DNA of 64,000 bases from contig NZ_CP020700.1 of the NCBI RefSeq assembly GCF_003932715.1, positions 2,750,501 to 2,814,500 of the forward strand, in the 5' to 3' direction. Made by a program: the position numbers and the translations under genes. This document shows positions 1 to 7,605 of the stretch, piece after piece; the first letter of the stretch is position 1; the number at the start of each line of letters is the position of its first letter. This stretch comes from Streptomyces tsukubensis (GTDB taxonomy: Bacteria > Actinomycetota > Actinomycetes > Streptomycetales > Streptomycetaceae). The notes under the pieces are model-generated. The model made no database searches. It was given only the letters and a program-made list of their open reading frames with translations, and was not told the DNA's origin.

Positions 1-972
1 CGGCCGATGAAGCAGCAGGTCAGGAAGTGTGGTCCCCGCGCGTGCGGGGATGGTCCCACCGAGCAGAGGTACCCGGCTCACAAGGTCGTGTGGTCCCCGC
101 GCGTGCGGGGATGGTCCCCGGCCTGTCATGTCCCGGAGGCGGCCGTCCGCGTGGTCCCCGCGCGTGCGGGGATGGTCCCGGTGGTGGTCGAACTGGAGCG
201 AATGCGTGGGAGTGGTCCCCGCGCGTGCGGGGATGGTCCCTCGCCCTCGAATTCCTCCAGGACGTCGCTGCCGTGGTCCCCGCGCGTGCGGGGATGGTCC
301 CCCCGTCTACACCGTCGTCGTTCTCGCCCTGGCGTGGTCCCCGCGCGTGCGGGGATGGTCCCAACTCTGACGACTCGACCACGAAGAAGACCGCGTGGTC
401 CCCGCGCGTGCGGGGATGGTCCCATCACCTATTGGGCGTTGTCGATCCGGTACCTGTGGTCCCCGCGCGTGCGGGGATGGTCCCCGGAAACGGGTGTGCT
501 GGGTCGGGCCCTCCGCGTGGTCCCCGCGCGTGCGGGGATGGTCCCTGGGCAATCCACTGCGGGTGCTCCGCCCATTCGTGGTCCCCGCGCGTGCGGGGAT
601 GGTCCCGATCTGGACCGGCTCCCGCTGGGAGAGGGAGGGTGGTCCCCGCGCGTGCGGGGATGGTCCCCACCAATGGGTGGTGGCGGGCGGGGTGTCGGGG
701 TGGTCCCCGCGCGTGCGGGGATGGTCCCCCGCGGTTGTCACCGCTCGGCCCCGCTCATCTGTGGTCCCCGCGCGTGCGGGGATGGTCCCTGCATCGGCTG
801 GGCGTCGACCTCGGCCCAGGTGTGGTCCCCGCGCGTGCGGGGATGGTCCCGACCTTGAGGAGTACGGCGCCCTCGTCCGCAAGTGGTCCCCGCGCGTGCG
901 GAGATGGTCCCGGCGGACGCGGGTCATCAGGGTCAAGGCTCATGTGGTCCCCGCGCGTGCGGGGATGGTCCC
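1..972 (+). CRISPR. Type I-E-like CRISPR array, 16 repeats, open on the left
   Basis: Sixteen 29-nt repeats begin at 29, 90, 151 and then every 61 nt up to 944, leaving fifteen complete 32-nt spacers. Bases 1-28 are the tail of another spacer, so the array continues off the left edge. The repeat starts GTGGTCCCCGCG and ends GGGGATGGTCCC; its CCCCGC/GCGGGG arms form the hairpin typical of type I-E repeats. All copies look identical except the one at 883 (stem G to A, GGGGAT to GGAGAT). Repeat orientation by analogy with E. coli I-E and the degenerate penultimate copy put the leader to the left and the old, trailer end on the right. No cas gene is in the window. Bases 973-1169 are trailer and the upstream region of the next gene. 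The open frames across the array are artefacts. Confidence 0.98.
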
Positions 973-1169
973 GTCAACGCGACCTCGGCCGCGTGCGGGT
1001 AGCCGAAACACCCATCGGCGCATCGGCAGAACCGGAAATGCTCGGCGCTTCTCTGGCCGCACTGCTGCCCACTCGATTCTTGACAAGATCCGGTTCCGCC
1101 CCGGCGTCCAGATACGCGCTCTCACATGTACGACCTCGCCTGCGAGCCAGCCGTCGTTAGGCTCCACCC

Positions 1170-1499
1170 ATGACCGACTACGTACAGGTTTCAACTGCAA
1201 CACCCCTACGGGAACAGGCCGTCGAGCTTGCTCAAGGCGCGATCAAAGGACGTCTAGCAGCCGGCACCCAGGTCATTGGGCCTGTCGGCTCCGTGTTCTG
1301 GCACCTGGGGGAGTTTGGCGAAGGTACCGAATGGCGGCTTCTGCTCACCACGACGACGGACAGGTACCCCCAGCTTGAGCAGTACCTGTTGGAACACCAC
1401 CCTTGGGACAACCCGGAGCTGCTCGCCACACCGATCGTCCGAGGTGCGCAACGGTGTTTGGAGTGGATTGACAGCAGCGTCTCGACAGAGCACTCCTAA
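1170..1499 (+). CDS. CutA-like divalent cation tolerance protein (copy 1)
   Basis: This 109-residue protein has the length and pattern of the CutA family: a QVIGPVGSVFWHLGEF stretch near residues 28-44 and HPWDNPEL, the family HPYexPEI signature, near residue 76, followed by a final CLEWI helix. CutA proteins are small trimeric ferredoxin-fold proteins, named for copper tolerance but of unsettled function. The usual KT after the central strand is replaced by a TTTT run. No clear Shine-Dalgarno precedes the ATG; a TAGGCT just upstream could be a -10 for a leaderless transcript (inference). It lies directly behind the CRISPR trailer and its stop overlaps the convergent XRE gene by 4 nt. A second, more canonical CutA is at 12245-12571. 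Confidence 0.8.
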   Translation: MTDYVQVSTATPLREQAVELAQGAIKGRLAAGTQVIGPVGSVFWHLGEFGEGTEWRLLLTTTTDRYPQLEQYLLEHHPWDNPELLATPIVRGAQRCLEWIDSSVSTEHS

Positions 1500-2794
1500 G
1501 TCCTCACTGCTCTCCCAAGCGCCTCCTGGACAGCTCCCAGACTCTGATGTGGACCTAGTTGCTCCAGTACCGGGGCGAGCCGCATTCGCGGTCGCACAGA
1601 AGCTACCCCTGAAGCAAGGTCGAGGGCGCGGCCGGCCACTCTGGCCGCTTCCTCAACCTCGCCAGCCATGAGATAGGCGTCCGAGAGCCAGGACATGTAC
1701 AGAGCCTTGTCCCGAGCGTTGTGATCGCTGTAAGCATCCAGAGCCTGCTTGAGAACAGGGACCGCGCGTAGTGGGCGGCGCAACTCGGCCCAACAGCGAC
1801 CCGTCATGATGTCCAGCTCCGTACCATCGACCCAGGCGGCCCAGTCCGGTTGTGGCTCTCCATCCTGCGCCGAGTCGAGTGCCGTTCGGGCTGCATCCAA
1901 CGCCCGTTCCGACTGCTCTGCCTGGTTGGCCAGCGCGCACGCCCACGCCATCCGCTCGTGGAGAAGCGCCTGAACAGCAGATGGTGTTGCGGAGTTGATG
2001 GTTGCGCAACTTGCAGTTGCCATATGGACTGCATCAGCCCTGTCCAGGGTCTGGTAGGCAAGGAAGCAAAGTCCGTTCCCCAGAAGATCCATGTCACCCG
2101 CTTCAAGGGCCAGCCCCTTGCTCTCCTCGTAAAGGCTGGCGGCCTGGGAAATCTCGCCGCCGTCGAACGCAGCCCACCCGGCCTGCTGGGACTGCTCGGC
2201 AAGGAGCGACAGAAGACAGCGACGTGATTCTTCCGTAAAGGAGCATGTACGCAGAAGGCTTTTGGTCGCCTGGTACTCCCCGAGGTAGACACGGAAGGTA
2301 TCCCCACCACCAAGGACTTCGTCCAGACGCCTGAGGCGGTCGGTGCGCACGCGCAGCATGTGCACATCATCAACGGCGACTCTGCTCGGTACGGCTGGCC
2401 GGTGGAGCGCGGAGAGAGAAGCTGCGAGTCCAGTGGCCCGTAGCAGTGTTCGGCGACGCACATCTGACCCGCTCTCGTTGCGATCCGGACACGAAGGACT
2501 GCCGCCGGATTCCCATGGCCGGGGGGACAGACCAACCATGTGCCCCGGAACGCGTAAAGCGTCCGCGATTTGGGCGATCTTGCCGAAGGTCGTGATGCGC
2601 CCCATGCCACGGGCGAGCGTGCCCACCCGTTCCGGCTTGATATCGCACTCGATAGCGATACGGGAGTAAGTGATCCCGGCCCGATCACGCGCCGCCCTGA
2701 ACACCCGTCCGAAGTCATGCTCCCTCAGGGCACGTTGCACATCTTTGTCTACAAGGAGTCTCTCCGGAAGCGCGGTGGACGGCTGGTAGGACAT
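1496..2794 (-). CDS. XRE-family transcriptional regulator with TPR-like C-terminus
   Basis: This 432-residue protein has a helix-turn-helix domain near residues 28-85 (FGRVFRAARDRAGITYSRIA...), a basic linker with a Tat-like RRRTLLRATG segment near residue 115, and a long alpha-helical C-terminal half with repeated ExxxLA/ALxxA helices resembling tetratricopeptide repeats. This is the common Streptomyces architecture for XRE regulators that sense a peptide or protein partner. A G-rich ribosome site precedes the ATG. It is divergent from the GRDP-like gene at 3111 across 316 bases and convergent with the CutA-like gene. Its target is unknown. Its base composition is visibly less GC-rich than the core genes downstream, consistent with an accessory region. 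Confidence 0.8.
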   Translation of the reverse strand: MSYQPSTALPERLLVDKDVQRALREHDFGRVFRAARDRAGITYSRIAIECDIKPERVGTLARGMGRITTFGKIAQIADALRVPGHMVGLSPRPWESGGSPSCPDRNESGSDVRRRTLLRATGLAASLSALHRPAVPSRVAVDDVHMLRVRTDRLRRLDEVLGGGDTFRVYLGEYQATKSLLRTCSFTEESRRCLLSLLAEQSQQAGWAAFDGGEISQAASLYEESKGLALEAGDMDLLGNGLCFLAYQTLDRADAVHMATASCATINSATPSAVQALLHERMAWACALANQAEQSERALDAARTALDSAQDGEPQPDWAAWVDGTELDIMTGRCWAELRRPLRAVPVLKQALDAYSDHNARDKALYMSWLSDAYLMAGEVEEAARVAGRALDLASGVASVRPRMRLAPVLEQLGPHQSLGAVQEALGRAVRT

Positions 2795-3110
2795 GCAGCC
2801 CCCCTGATGACCCGAGTCTGCGGGTTAACTCAACAATGTGGATACCCATGATGGGGATACCCAGCAACGGGTCGCGAGCGCTTCGCAGGAAATCCACTCT
2901 GGACGCCAGAGACGCCCTCTGCCAGAACAGCTGCCGCATTCAGGCCTCGCGTCTGCCGCCGAGAAAGCGCGCCACGAGGAAGACCGTACTGGTCGGTGCC
3001 TGCCTGGGTGTCCTGCACGGCCCTGGACGAGTGGGTGCCTGAGGGCGCCTTTCTGCCGGTCCGGCGAGCCCGCCGGCGCCGGTTCTCCAGATGAAGCGAA
3101 GGAGTAAACC
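2795..3110. promoter_or_regulatory. Divergent intergenic region with direct repeat GGATACCCA
   Basis: This 316-base gap separates the divergent XRE regulator and GRDP-like gene. The 9-mer GGATACCCA occurs at 2840-2848 and again at 2855-2863, 15 bases apart, with a small inverted CCCAT/ATGGG between the copies. Placed about 45-70 bases upstream of the regulator start, the pair could be an autoregulatory operator; this is inference. A clean AAGGAG ribosome site for the gene at 3111 is at 3099-3104. I see no convincing gene in the gap. Confidence 0.35.
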
Positions 3111-3599
3111 ATGACAAGTCAGCCCCCGGTCATGTCAGCCCGAGCCCTCCTGTCCGATGCTGACGCCTCCACCGTGCTCGCAACGATCCTCGGCAACAAC
3201 CCCGGCATGAGCATCAGCACAGCAACCCGCGTTCTCGACCAAGCCCTCGCCTTCGTCGCGACGGCCGCCGGTCGGCCTGGCGAACCGATGGTGCCGTCTC
3301 GAACGGTTGATGAGGGATGGCATGCGCTGATCCTCCACACCGGTGTATACCAACGCCTGTGCAGCCGGTTCGGCGCATTCGTGCACCACCAGCCCGAAGA
3401 GCCCGACCCTGGCCGATTCAGTTCTTCAGTACTCACCCGCACAACTGCGCTCATCACGGAAGCCGGATACCGGGTAGATCCGGACATGTGGCGCGCCCCT
3501 GACGACACTCTTGTGTCCGTGGCTGCGAAGTGTCAGCACTCTGACGACTCAGGGCCGATCGTCATCATTCCGAAGCCGAAACCGAAGCCGAAGAGCTGA
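3111..3599 (+). CDS. GRDP-like (glycine-rich-domain-protein-like) small protein
   Basis: This 162-residue protein contains the pattern VDEGWHALILHTGVYQRLC followed by FVHHQPEE (residues about 63-95). It matches the conserved core of the glycine-rich-domain-protein-like family found in plants and widely in Streptomyces, where W/H/C positions are invariant; the biochemical role is unknown. The C-terminus ends in a KPKPKPKS tail. The ATG has a good AAGGAG six bases upstream. It is divergent from the XRE regulator and followed 32 bases later by a 41-codon ORF that could be in the same transcript. Recognition is by motif memory only. Confidence 0.7.
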   Translation: MTSQPPVMSARALLSDADASTVLATILGNNPGMSISTATRVLDQALAFVATAAGRPGEPMVPSRTVDEGWHALILHTGVYQRLCSRFGAFVHHQPEEPDPGRFSSSVLTRTTALITEAGYRVDPDMWRAPDDTLVSVAAKCQHSDDSGPIVIIPKPKPKPKS

Positions 3600-3631
3600 C
3601 CACCTCTAGGCTAGACCGGATAGGAGGCTCC

Positions 3632-3757
3632 ATGAACAAGGAGTGGATCGACCCTCGGTACGCCGAGTTGGTGGCTGCATGGCGACGCGCACAGCGGTCG
3701 ACGGGCAACAACTCCCAGCAGCGACCGGTCAAGGGCTTCATCGTTCCCCGGATGTAG
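3632..3757 (+). CDS. Small 41-residue protein, unknown function
   Basis: An ATG at 3632 is preceded by a strong AGGAGG (3622-3627, four bases away) and opens a 41-codon frame ending in TAG at 3755-3757. The product begins MNKEWIDPRYAELVAAWRRA, is hydrophilic and basic and ends FIVPRM; no family is recognised. It follows the GRDP-like gene by 32 bases on the same strand, so co-transcription is plausible. The good ribosome site and alpha-helical, Arg/Glu-balanced composition favour a real gene. Alternatives are a decayed start of a longer mobile-element gene or a chance ORF. Confidence 0.5.
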   Translation: MNKEWIDPRYAELVAAWRRAQRSTGNNSQQRPVKGFIVPRM

Positions 3758-3798
3758 CACCCAGCGGCCCCGGCCCACCTACGGCCGAGGCCGCGGAA

Positions 3799-3888
3799 GT
3801 GGTCCCCGCACGTGCGGGGATGGTCCCTACCTCAAGATGTGGGCTCTGACCCGGCCGAAGTGGTCCCCGCGCCTGCGGGGAGCCCCCA
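3799..3888 (+). CRISPR. Detached two-repeat CRISPR mini-array, second repeat truncated
   Basis: A full 29-nt copy of the main-array repeat, with one loop change (GCGCGTG to GCACGTG), sits at 3799-3827. A 32-nt spacer follows (3828-3859), and a second repeat starts at 3860, exactly 61 nt later. The second copy matches through nucleotide 22 (one mismatch) and then diverges at 3882. Orientation equals the main array, about 2.8 kb to the left. This looks like the far end of a formerly longer array, split by insertion or rearrangement, or a separate decayed array; the truncation joins it to the gene fragment that follows. Confidence 0.9.
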
Positions 3889-4062
3889 GCCCATGAAACC
3901 GTCGAGACCGACTGGCCCAACGCGAAGATTTACGTCGGGGCGGAGCTGGTGGCCCTCGGGAAGGCAATCGCCCAGCGGTCCCGTCAGGTGCAGAACGGCG
4001 AGACCCCCACTGCCAAGCTCAAGGACGGCGTTCTCGACTACCGCAAGTTCGGGGCCTCCTGA
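3889..4062 (+). pseudogene. 3' fragment of an unrecognised gene abutting the mini-array
   Basis: From just after the broken repeat a frame stays open to TGA at 4060-4062 and encodes a coding-like tail: HETVETDWPNAK, then GAELVALGKAIAQRSRQ, ending LDYRKFGAS. In the same frame a stop lies at 3847, inside the mini-array spacer, and no credible start with a ribosome site exists in between. The piece therefore reads as the C-terminal part of a gene whose 5' portion was lost at the CRISPR junction. No family was recognised. Confidence 0.45.
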
Positions 4063-4121
4063 CCTCCAGCGGCGTCAATTCCCAGGACGGCCGCGGGAAC
4101 GTGCCCGTACCATGCCCGCTC

Positions 4122-4919
4122 ATGGCGATGTTCGTACACCTGACCTCCGCGTCCAACACACAGCGCATCCGGCGGTCCGGGATCCGTGCGGACAGCCACG
4201 GACAGGACGGTGCGCGCGGCGTCTACTGCTTCCCGGTGCTGCCCTCGTACACCCTCACCCACCAGTGGCTCCGCGAGCTCGCCCGCTTCGGCAGCCGCGG
4301 CGGCCTCGTCGCCGTCCACATCCGGCTGGACGACGACCAGCCCGTGCTGGCCGCGCACTACGGGGACCGAAAGCCGAGGGCCCGGTCCACCGCGGCCGAA
4401 GCGGTACGGCGGATCCGCGCGCTGGACGATCCGCGGGGGTGGGAGGTGTTCGTACCCCGGCCCGTCGGGCCGCACGAAGTGCACCGGATCCGGACCGCGC
4501 CCCAGGTCGCGGGGTGGCGGTACCGGCCCGACGCGCACGGCACCCGACCCTGCACCTGCTTCGGCTGCCGCATACGCGGGGAGTACGGATCACAGCGCCT
4601 GCGGGAGCGGCTGCCGCATCCCCTCGACGGGCCCCCGCCGCCCGCCGAGACACTCCTCGCCAGGGTCGCCGCCGCCGGTGACCCCGGGGACCCGGCCGAA
4701 CTGCGCGACGCCCTCTACTGGTTCGGCATGCGTCGCCGCGGCCCGCTCGCCCGGCTCACCCGCCTCGCCGCCCACCCCGATCCCGGTGTACGAAGCGGTC
4801 TGGTGCGGGCGGTCGCCCGCTGGTCCACGCCCGGGGTCACCGAACTGCTCGACCGTCTCGCCGACGACCCGCACCCGAGCGTCCGCGAGGAAGTGGAGGA
4901 CGTACGTACCATGCGGTGA
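4122..4919 (+). CDS. HEAT-repeat-like protein with a conserved N-terminal domain of unknown function
   Basis: Taking ATG 4122 gives 265 residues. ATG 4128 (MFVHLTSA...) and ATG 4101 are alternatives; none has a convincing ribosome site. The N-terminal 130 residues (FVHLTSASNTQRIRRSGIR, then GVYCFPVLPSYTLTHQW) form a compact domain I cannot name. A CTCFGC cysteine cluster near residue 150 could bind metal. The C-terminal part has two HEAT-like helices pairs (LARLTRLAAHPDPGVRSGLV and LLDRLADDPHPSVREEV). Two small cysteine-rich genes follow on the same strand. The role is unknown; HEAT repeats suggest protein binding. Confidence 0.7.
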   Translation: MAMFVHLTSASNTQRIRRSGIRADSHGQDGARGVYCFPVLPSYTLTHQWLRELARFGSRGGLVAVHIRLDDDQPVLAAHYGDRKPRARSTAAEAVRRIRALDDPRGWEVFVPRPVGPHEVHRIRTAPQVAGWRYRPDAHGTRPCTCFGCRIRGEYGSQRLRERLPHPLDGPPPPAETLLARVAAAGDPGDPAELRDALYWFGMRRRGPLARLTRLAAHPDPGVRSGLVRAVARWSTPGVTELLDRLADDPHPSVREEVEDVRTMR

Positions 4920-5028
4920 TCCACCGGCGCCCCGGGAGGATCACCAGGCGCCACAGGGCCCTCACTCACACGAGGGCACTCCCGAACGCCCCCTCCCCCG
5001 CGGCACCCCGGTGCGCCATCCTGGTGGC

Positions 5029-5196
5029 ATGACTGAGCAGCCGTGCGCATCGTGTGGCGAGACCGGTCTGACCGAGCACGAGCGGCACACCGTGGAACTG
5101 GACGAACACGGCAACCACCGGCCGGTGGTGCACCGGTGGACCGGGGCGTGCAGCCACTGCTCGGGATCCGGAACCAACCACCAGCACCCGCAGTGA
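5029..5196 (+). CDS. Small DnaJ-type zinc-ribbon protein
   Basis: ATG 5029 opens 55 codons ending in TGA at 5194-5196. The product carries CASCGETG near the start and CSHCSGSG near residue 43, the CxxCxxxG spacing of DnaJ central zinc-finger repeats, with a His/Glu-rich centre. Such short proteins are common in Streptomyces and have no assigned function; a single zinc site from the two CxxC pairs is the likely fold. The next gene starts 10 bases downstream and its ribosome site overlaps this stop codon, so the two are probably translated together. Confidence 0.7.
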   Translation: MTEQPCASCGETGLTEHERHTVELDEHGNHRPVVHRWTGACSHCSGSGTNHQHPQ

Positions 5197-5205
5197 GGAG
5201 CGAAC

Positions 5206-5508
5206 GTGCGCACGTGGTACCTGTGCCTGGGCTGCGCGGCCCACTACCTGCCCCCCGAGTCGATGACCTACCCCGGCCGGCCCGGGCTCGCCGCCAGCCC
5301 GGTCCACTGCGGGCTCGTGCAGTGCCGGACCGCCGCGCAGCGGATCATCGCACGGTCCGGGCTGCCCGCCGCACTGTTCGAGGCGATGGCCCTCCGGGCG
5401 GCCCGGGCCGCCGATACTGCGGGCGGCCCGGCGCGGCCGGGCCAAAGGCGCGCCCGCGGGCGGCGGTCGGCATCAGGGCCGGGGTCGGCGCGCACCAAGC
5501 TCGGCTGA
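5206..5508 (+). CDS. Small cysteine-bearing hypothetical protein
   Basis: A GTG start at 5206 has GAGGAG five bases upstream, overlapping the stop of the preceding zinc-ribbon gene. The 100-residue product begins with WYLCLGCAAHYL and has further cysteines near residues 35 and 40 (HCGLVQC), a possible zinc site. The last 30 residues are a basic Arg/Gly/Ala-rich tail, probably disordered. No family is recognised. It converges on the helicase gene, whose stop is 28 bases away. Confidence 0.6.
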   Translation: MRTWYLCLGCAAHYLPPESMTYPGRPGLAASPVHCGLVQCRTAAQRIIARSGLPAALFEAMALRAARAADTAGGPARPGQRRARGRRSASGPGSARTKLG

Positions 5509-5535
5509 AGCAAACCCGCCCCAGGGCAGGTCCCC

Positions 5536-7326
5536 TCACCTCATCCGCGTCGCCCACTCCTGCACCTTTTTGATCCGCTCGCGGATCTGTCCCGCCGTCG
5601 CCTCCGCGCTCGGCGGGCCTCCGCACACCCGCCGCAGCTCCGTGTGGATCACCCCGTGCGGCTTCCCGCTCTGGTGGACGTACGCGCTCACCATCGTGTT
5701 GAGCTGCTTCCGCAGTTCCAGCAGCTCCTTGTGGGAGACCACCGGCCGCCGCTCGGCGGGCAGCTCCAGCAGGTCCGCCTCGTCGTCGGGCTTCTTACGG
5801 CTGTGGGCGATCTGCCGCGCCTGCCGCTTCTGGAGCAGCATCTGCACCTGGTCCGGCTCCAGCAGACCGGGGATGCCGAGGTAGTCCTGCTCCTCCTCGC
5901 TGCCCGGGTGCGCCTGCATCCCGAACTCGGCGCCGTTGTACATCACCCGGTCGAAGACGGCGTCCGACTCCAGCGCCTCGAACGGGAGCTGGTCCTGCTC
6001 CCCCGTGTCCTCGTCCTGCGCCTTGTTCGCCTCGTCCATCTCCTTCTCGGACTCGGCGTACGGATCCTCCTCGCCGTCCTTCTTCGGGCGGTCGAGGACG
6101 TGATCGCGCTCCACCTCCATCTCGTTGGCGAAGCCGAGGAGCATGGGGATGGTCGGCAGGAACACGGACGCGGTCTCGCCGCGCCTCCTCGACCGTACGA
6201 AACGGCCGACGGCCTGGGCGAAGAACAGCGGGGTCGAGATGGTGGTGGCGTACACACCGACCGCCAGCCGCGGTACGTCGACGCCCTCCGACACCATCCG
6301 GACGGCGACCATCCACCGGTCGGTGCTCTCGCTGTACTCGTCGATCCGCTTGGACGCGCCCGTGTCGTCGGAGAGGACGACCGTCGCCTTCGTCCCGGTG
6401 ATCTCCCGGATCAGCTTCGCGTACGCCCGCGCCGAATCCTGGTCGGCGGCGATGACGAGCCCGCCGGCGTCCGGGATGGACTTGCGGACCTCGGTCAGCC
6501 GCTGGTCGGCGGCGCGCAGCACGTTCGGCATCCACTCGCCGCGCGGGTCCAGCGCGGTCCGCCAGGCCTGGGAGATCGCGTCCTTGGTCATCGGCTCGCC
6601 GAGCTTGGCGGCGACCTCGTCGCCCGCCTTCGTACGCCAGCGCATATTGCCGCTGTACGAGAGGAAGATGACCGGCCGAACGACGCCGTCGCCCAGGGCG
6701 TGGCCGTAGCCGTAGGTGTAGTCGGCGGCGGAGCGGCGGATTCCGTCGTTGCCCTCTTCGTAGGTGACGAAGGGGATGGGGTTGGTGTCGGACCGGAAGG
6801 GCGTACCGGTCAGGGCGAGCCGCCGGGTCGCCGGGTCGAAGGCCTCCAGACAGGCCTCGCCCCAGGATTTGGAGTCGCCCGCGTGGTGGATCTCGTCCAG
6901 GATGACCAGCGTCTTGCGCTGCTCGCAGCGGTTGCGGTGGAGCATCGGGCGGACGCCGACACCCGCGTACGTCACGGCCACGCCGTGGTACTCCCGGCTC
7001 AGCGGACCGGCGCTGTAGTCGGGGTCGAGCTTGATCCCTATCCGCGCGGCCGCGGCCGCCCACTGCTTCTTCAGATGCTCGGTCGGTGCGACGACGGTCA
7101 CCTGCTGGACCACGTGGTGGTGGAGCAGCCAGGACGCGAGGGTGAGCGCGAAGGTGGTCTTCCCCGCGCCCGGGGTGGCGACCGCGAGGAAGTCCCGCGG
7201 CTGCTCCTGTACGTACCGGTCCATGGCCCCCTGCTGCCAGGCGCGCAGCTTGCCCGCGGTGCCCCAGGGGGCGCGGCCGGGGAAGGCGGGGGAAAGGTGG
7301 TGGGAGTGGGAGGCGGTAGTAGTCAC
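5536..7326 (-). CDS. Superfamily 2 DEAD/DEAH-box helicase
   Basis: The 596-residue protein has helicase motif I TPGAGKT near residue 52, motif II DEIH near residue 142, motif III LTGTPFR near residue 172, and C-terminal motif VI QAVGRFVRSRR near residue 365: a complete two-lobe SF2 ATPase related to type III restriction-like and RadD-type enzymes. A highly acidic segment (EEDPYAESEKEMDEANKAQ and neighbours, about residues 410-450) separates the helicase core from a C-terminal region of unknown role. Family knowledge supports nucleic-acid-dependent ATP hydrolysis; substrate unknown. The start is GTG with GGAG close upstream. It stands alone, convergent with the small genes to the left. Confidence 0.85.
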   Translation of the reverse strand: MTTTASHSHHLSPAFPGRAPWGTAGKLRAWQQGAMDRYVQEQPRDFLAVATPGAGKTTFALTLASWLLHHHVVQQVTVVAPTEHLKKQWAAAAARIGIKLDPDYSAGPLSREYHGVAVTYAGVGVRPMLHRNRCEQRKTLVILDEIHHAGDSKSWGEACLEAFDPATRRLALTGTPFRSDTNPIPFVTYEEGNDGIRRSAADYTYGYGHALGDGVVRPVIFLSYSGNMRWRTKAGDEVAAKLGEPMTKDAISQAWRTALDPRGEWMPNVLRAADQRLTEVRKSIPDAGGLVIAADQDSARAYAKLIREITGTKATVVLSDDTGASKRIDEYSESTDRWMVAVRMVSEGVDVPRLAVGVYATTISTPLFFAQAVGRFVRSRRRGETASVFLPTIPMLLGFANEMEVERDHVLDRPKKDGEEDPYAESEKEMDEANKAQDEDTGEQDQLPFEALESDAVFDRVMYNGAEFGMQAHPGSEEEQDYLGIPGLLEPDQVQMLLQKRQARQIAHSRKKPDDEADLLELPAERRPVVSHKELLELRKQLNTMVSAYVHQSGKPHGVIHTELRRVCGGPPSAEATAGQIRERIKKVQEWATRMR

Positions 7327-7605
7327 GGTCTCCGGTGCAGGGTTCGGTGGGCGGCGGGCGGTCGGTCGCGTACCCCGGAATCCAGCGGTCCGGCACGGTC
7401 CCGGGCGGGCCCGTCCGGGCCCCCGGGGCTCGGTATGACAACCGGGCCACCCTACCGGTGCACCCGGACCGCCCCGGGCCGGACGAGGCCGGTGCGGTGC
7501 CGGGTGCGACCTACCTCACACGGGGCCGTACGCGCTCCGACGGAGGTGGCTTCGGCTCCGGCGCCGGTCAGGGCGGCGTCGCGGCCGGGGCAGGCAGGGA
7601 ACACG

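Noticed and set aside
7..1160. Several long open frames across the CRISPR array reading as GPRACGDGP/WSPRVRGWS/VVPARAGMVP repeats
   Set aside because: The 61-nt period rotates through three frames and the GC-rich repeat lacks stops, so the frames are by-products of the array, not genes.
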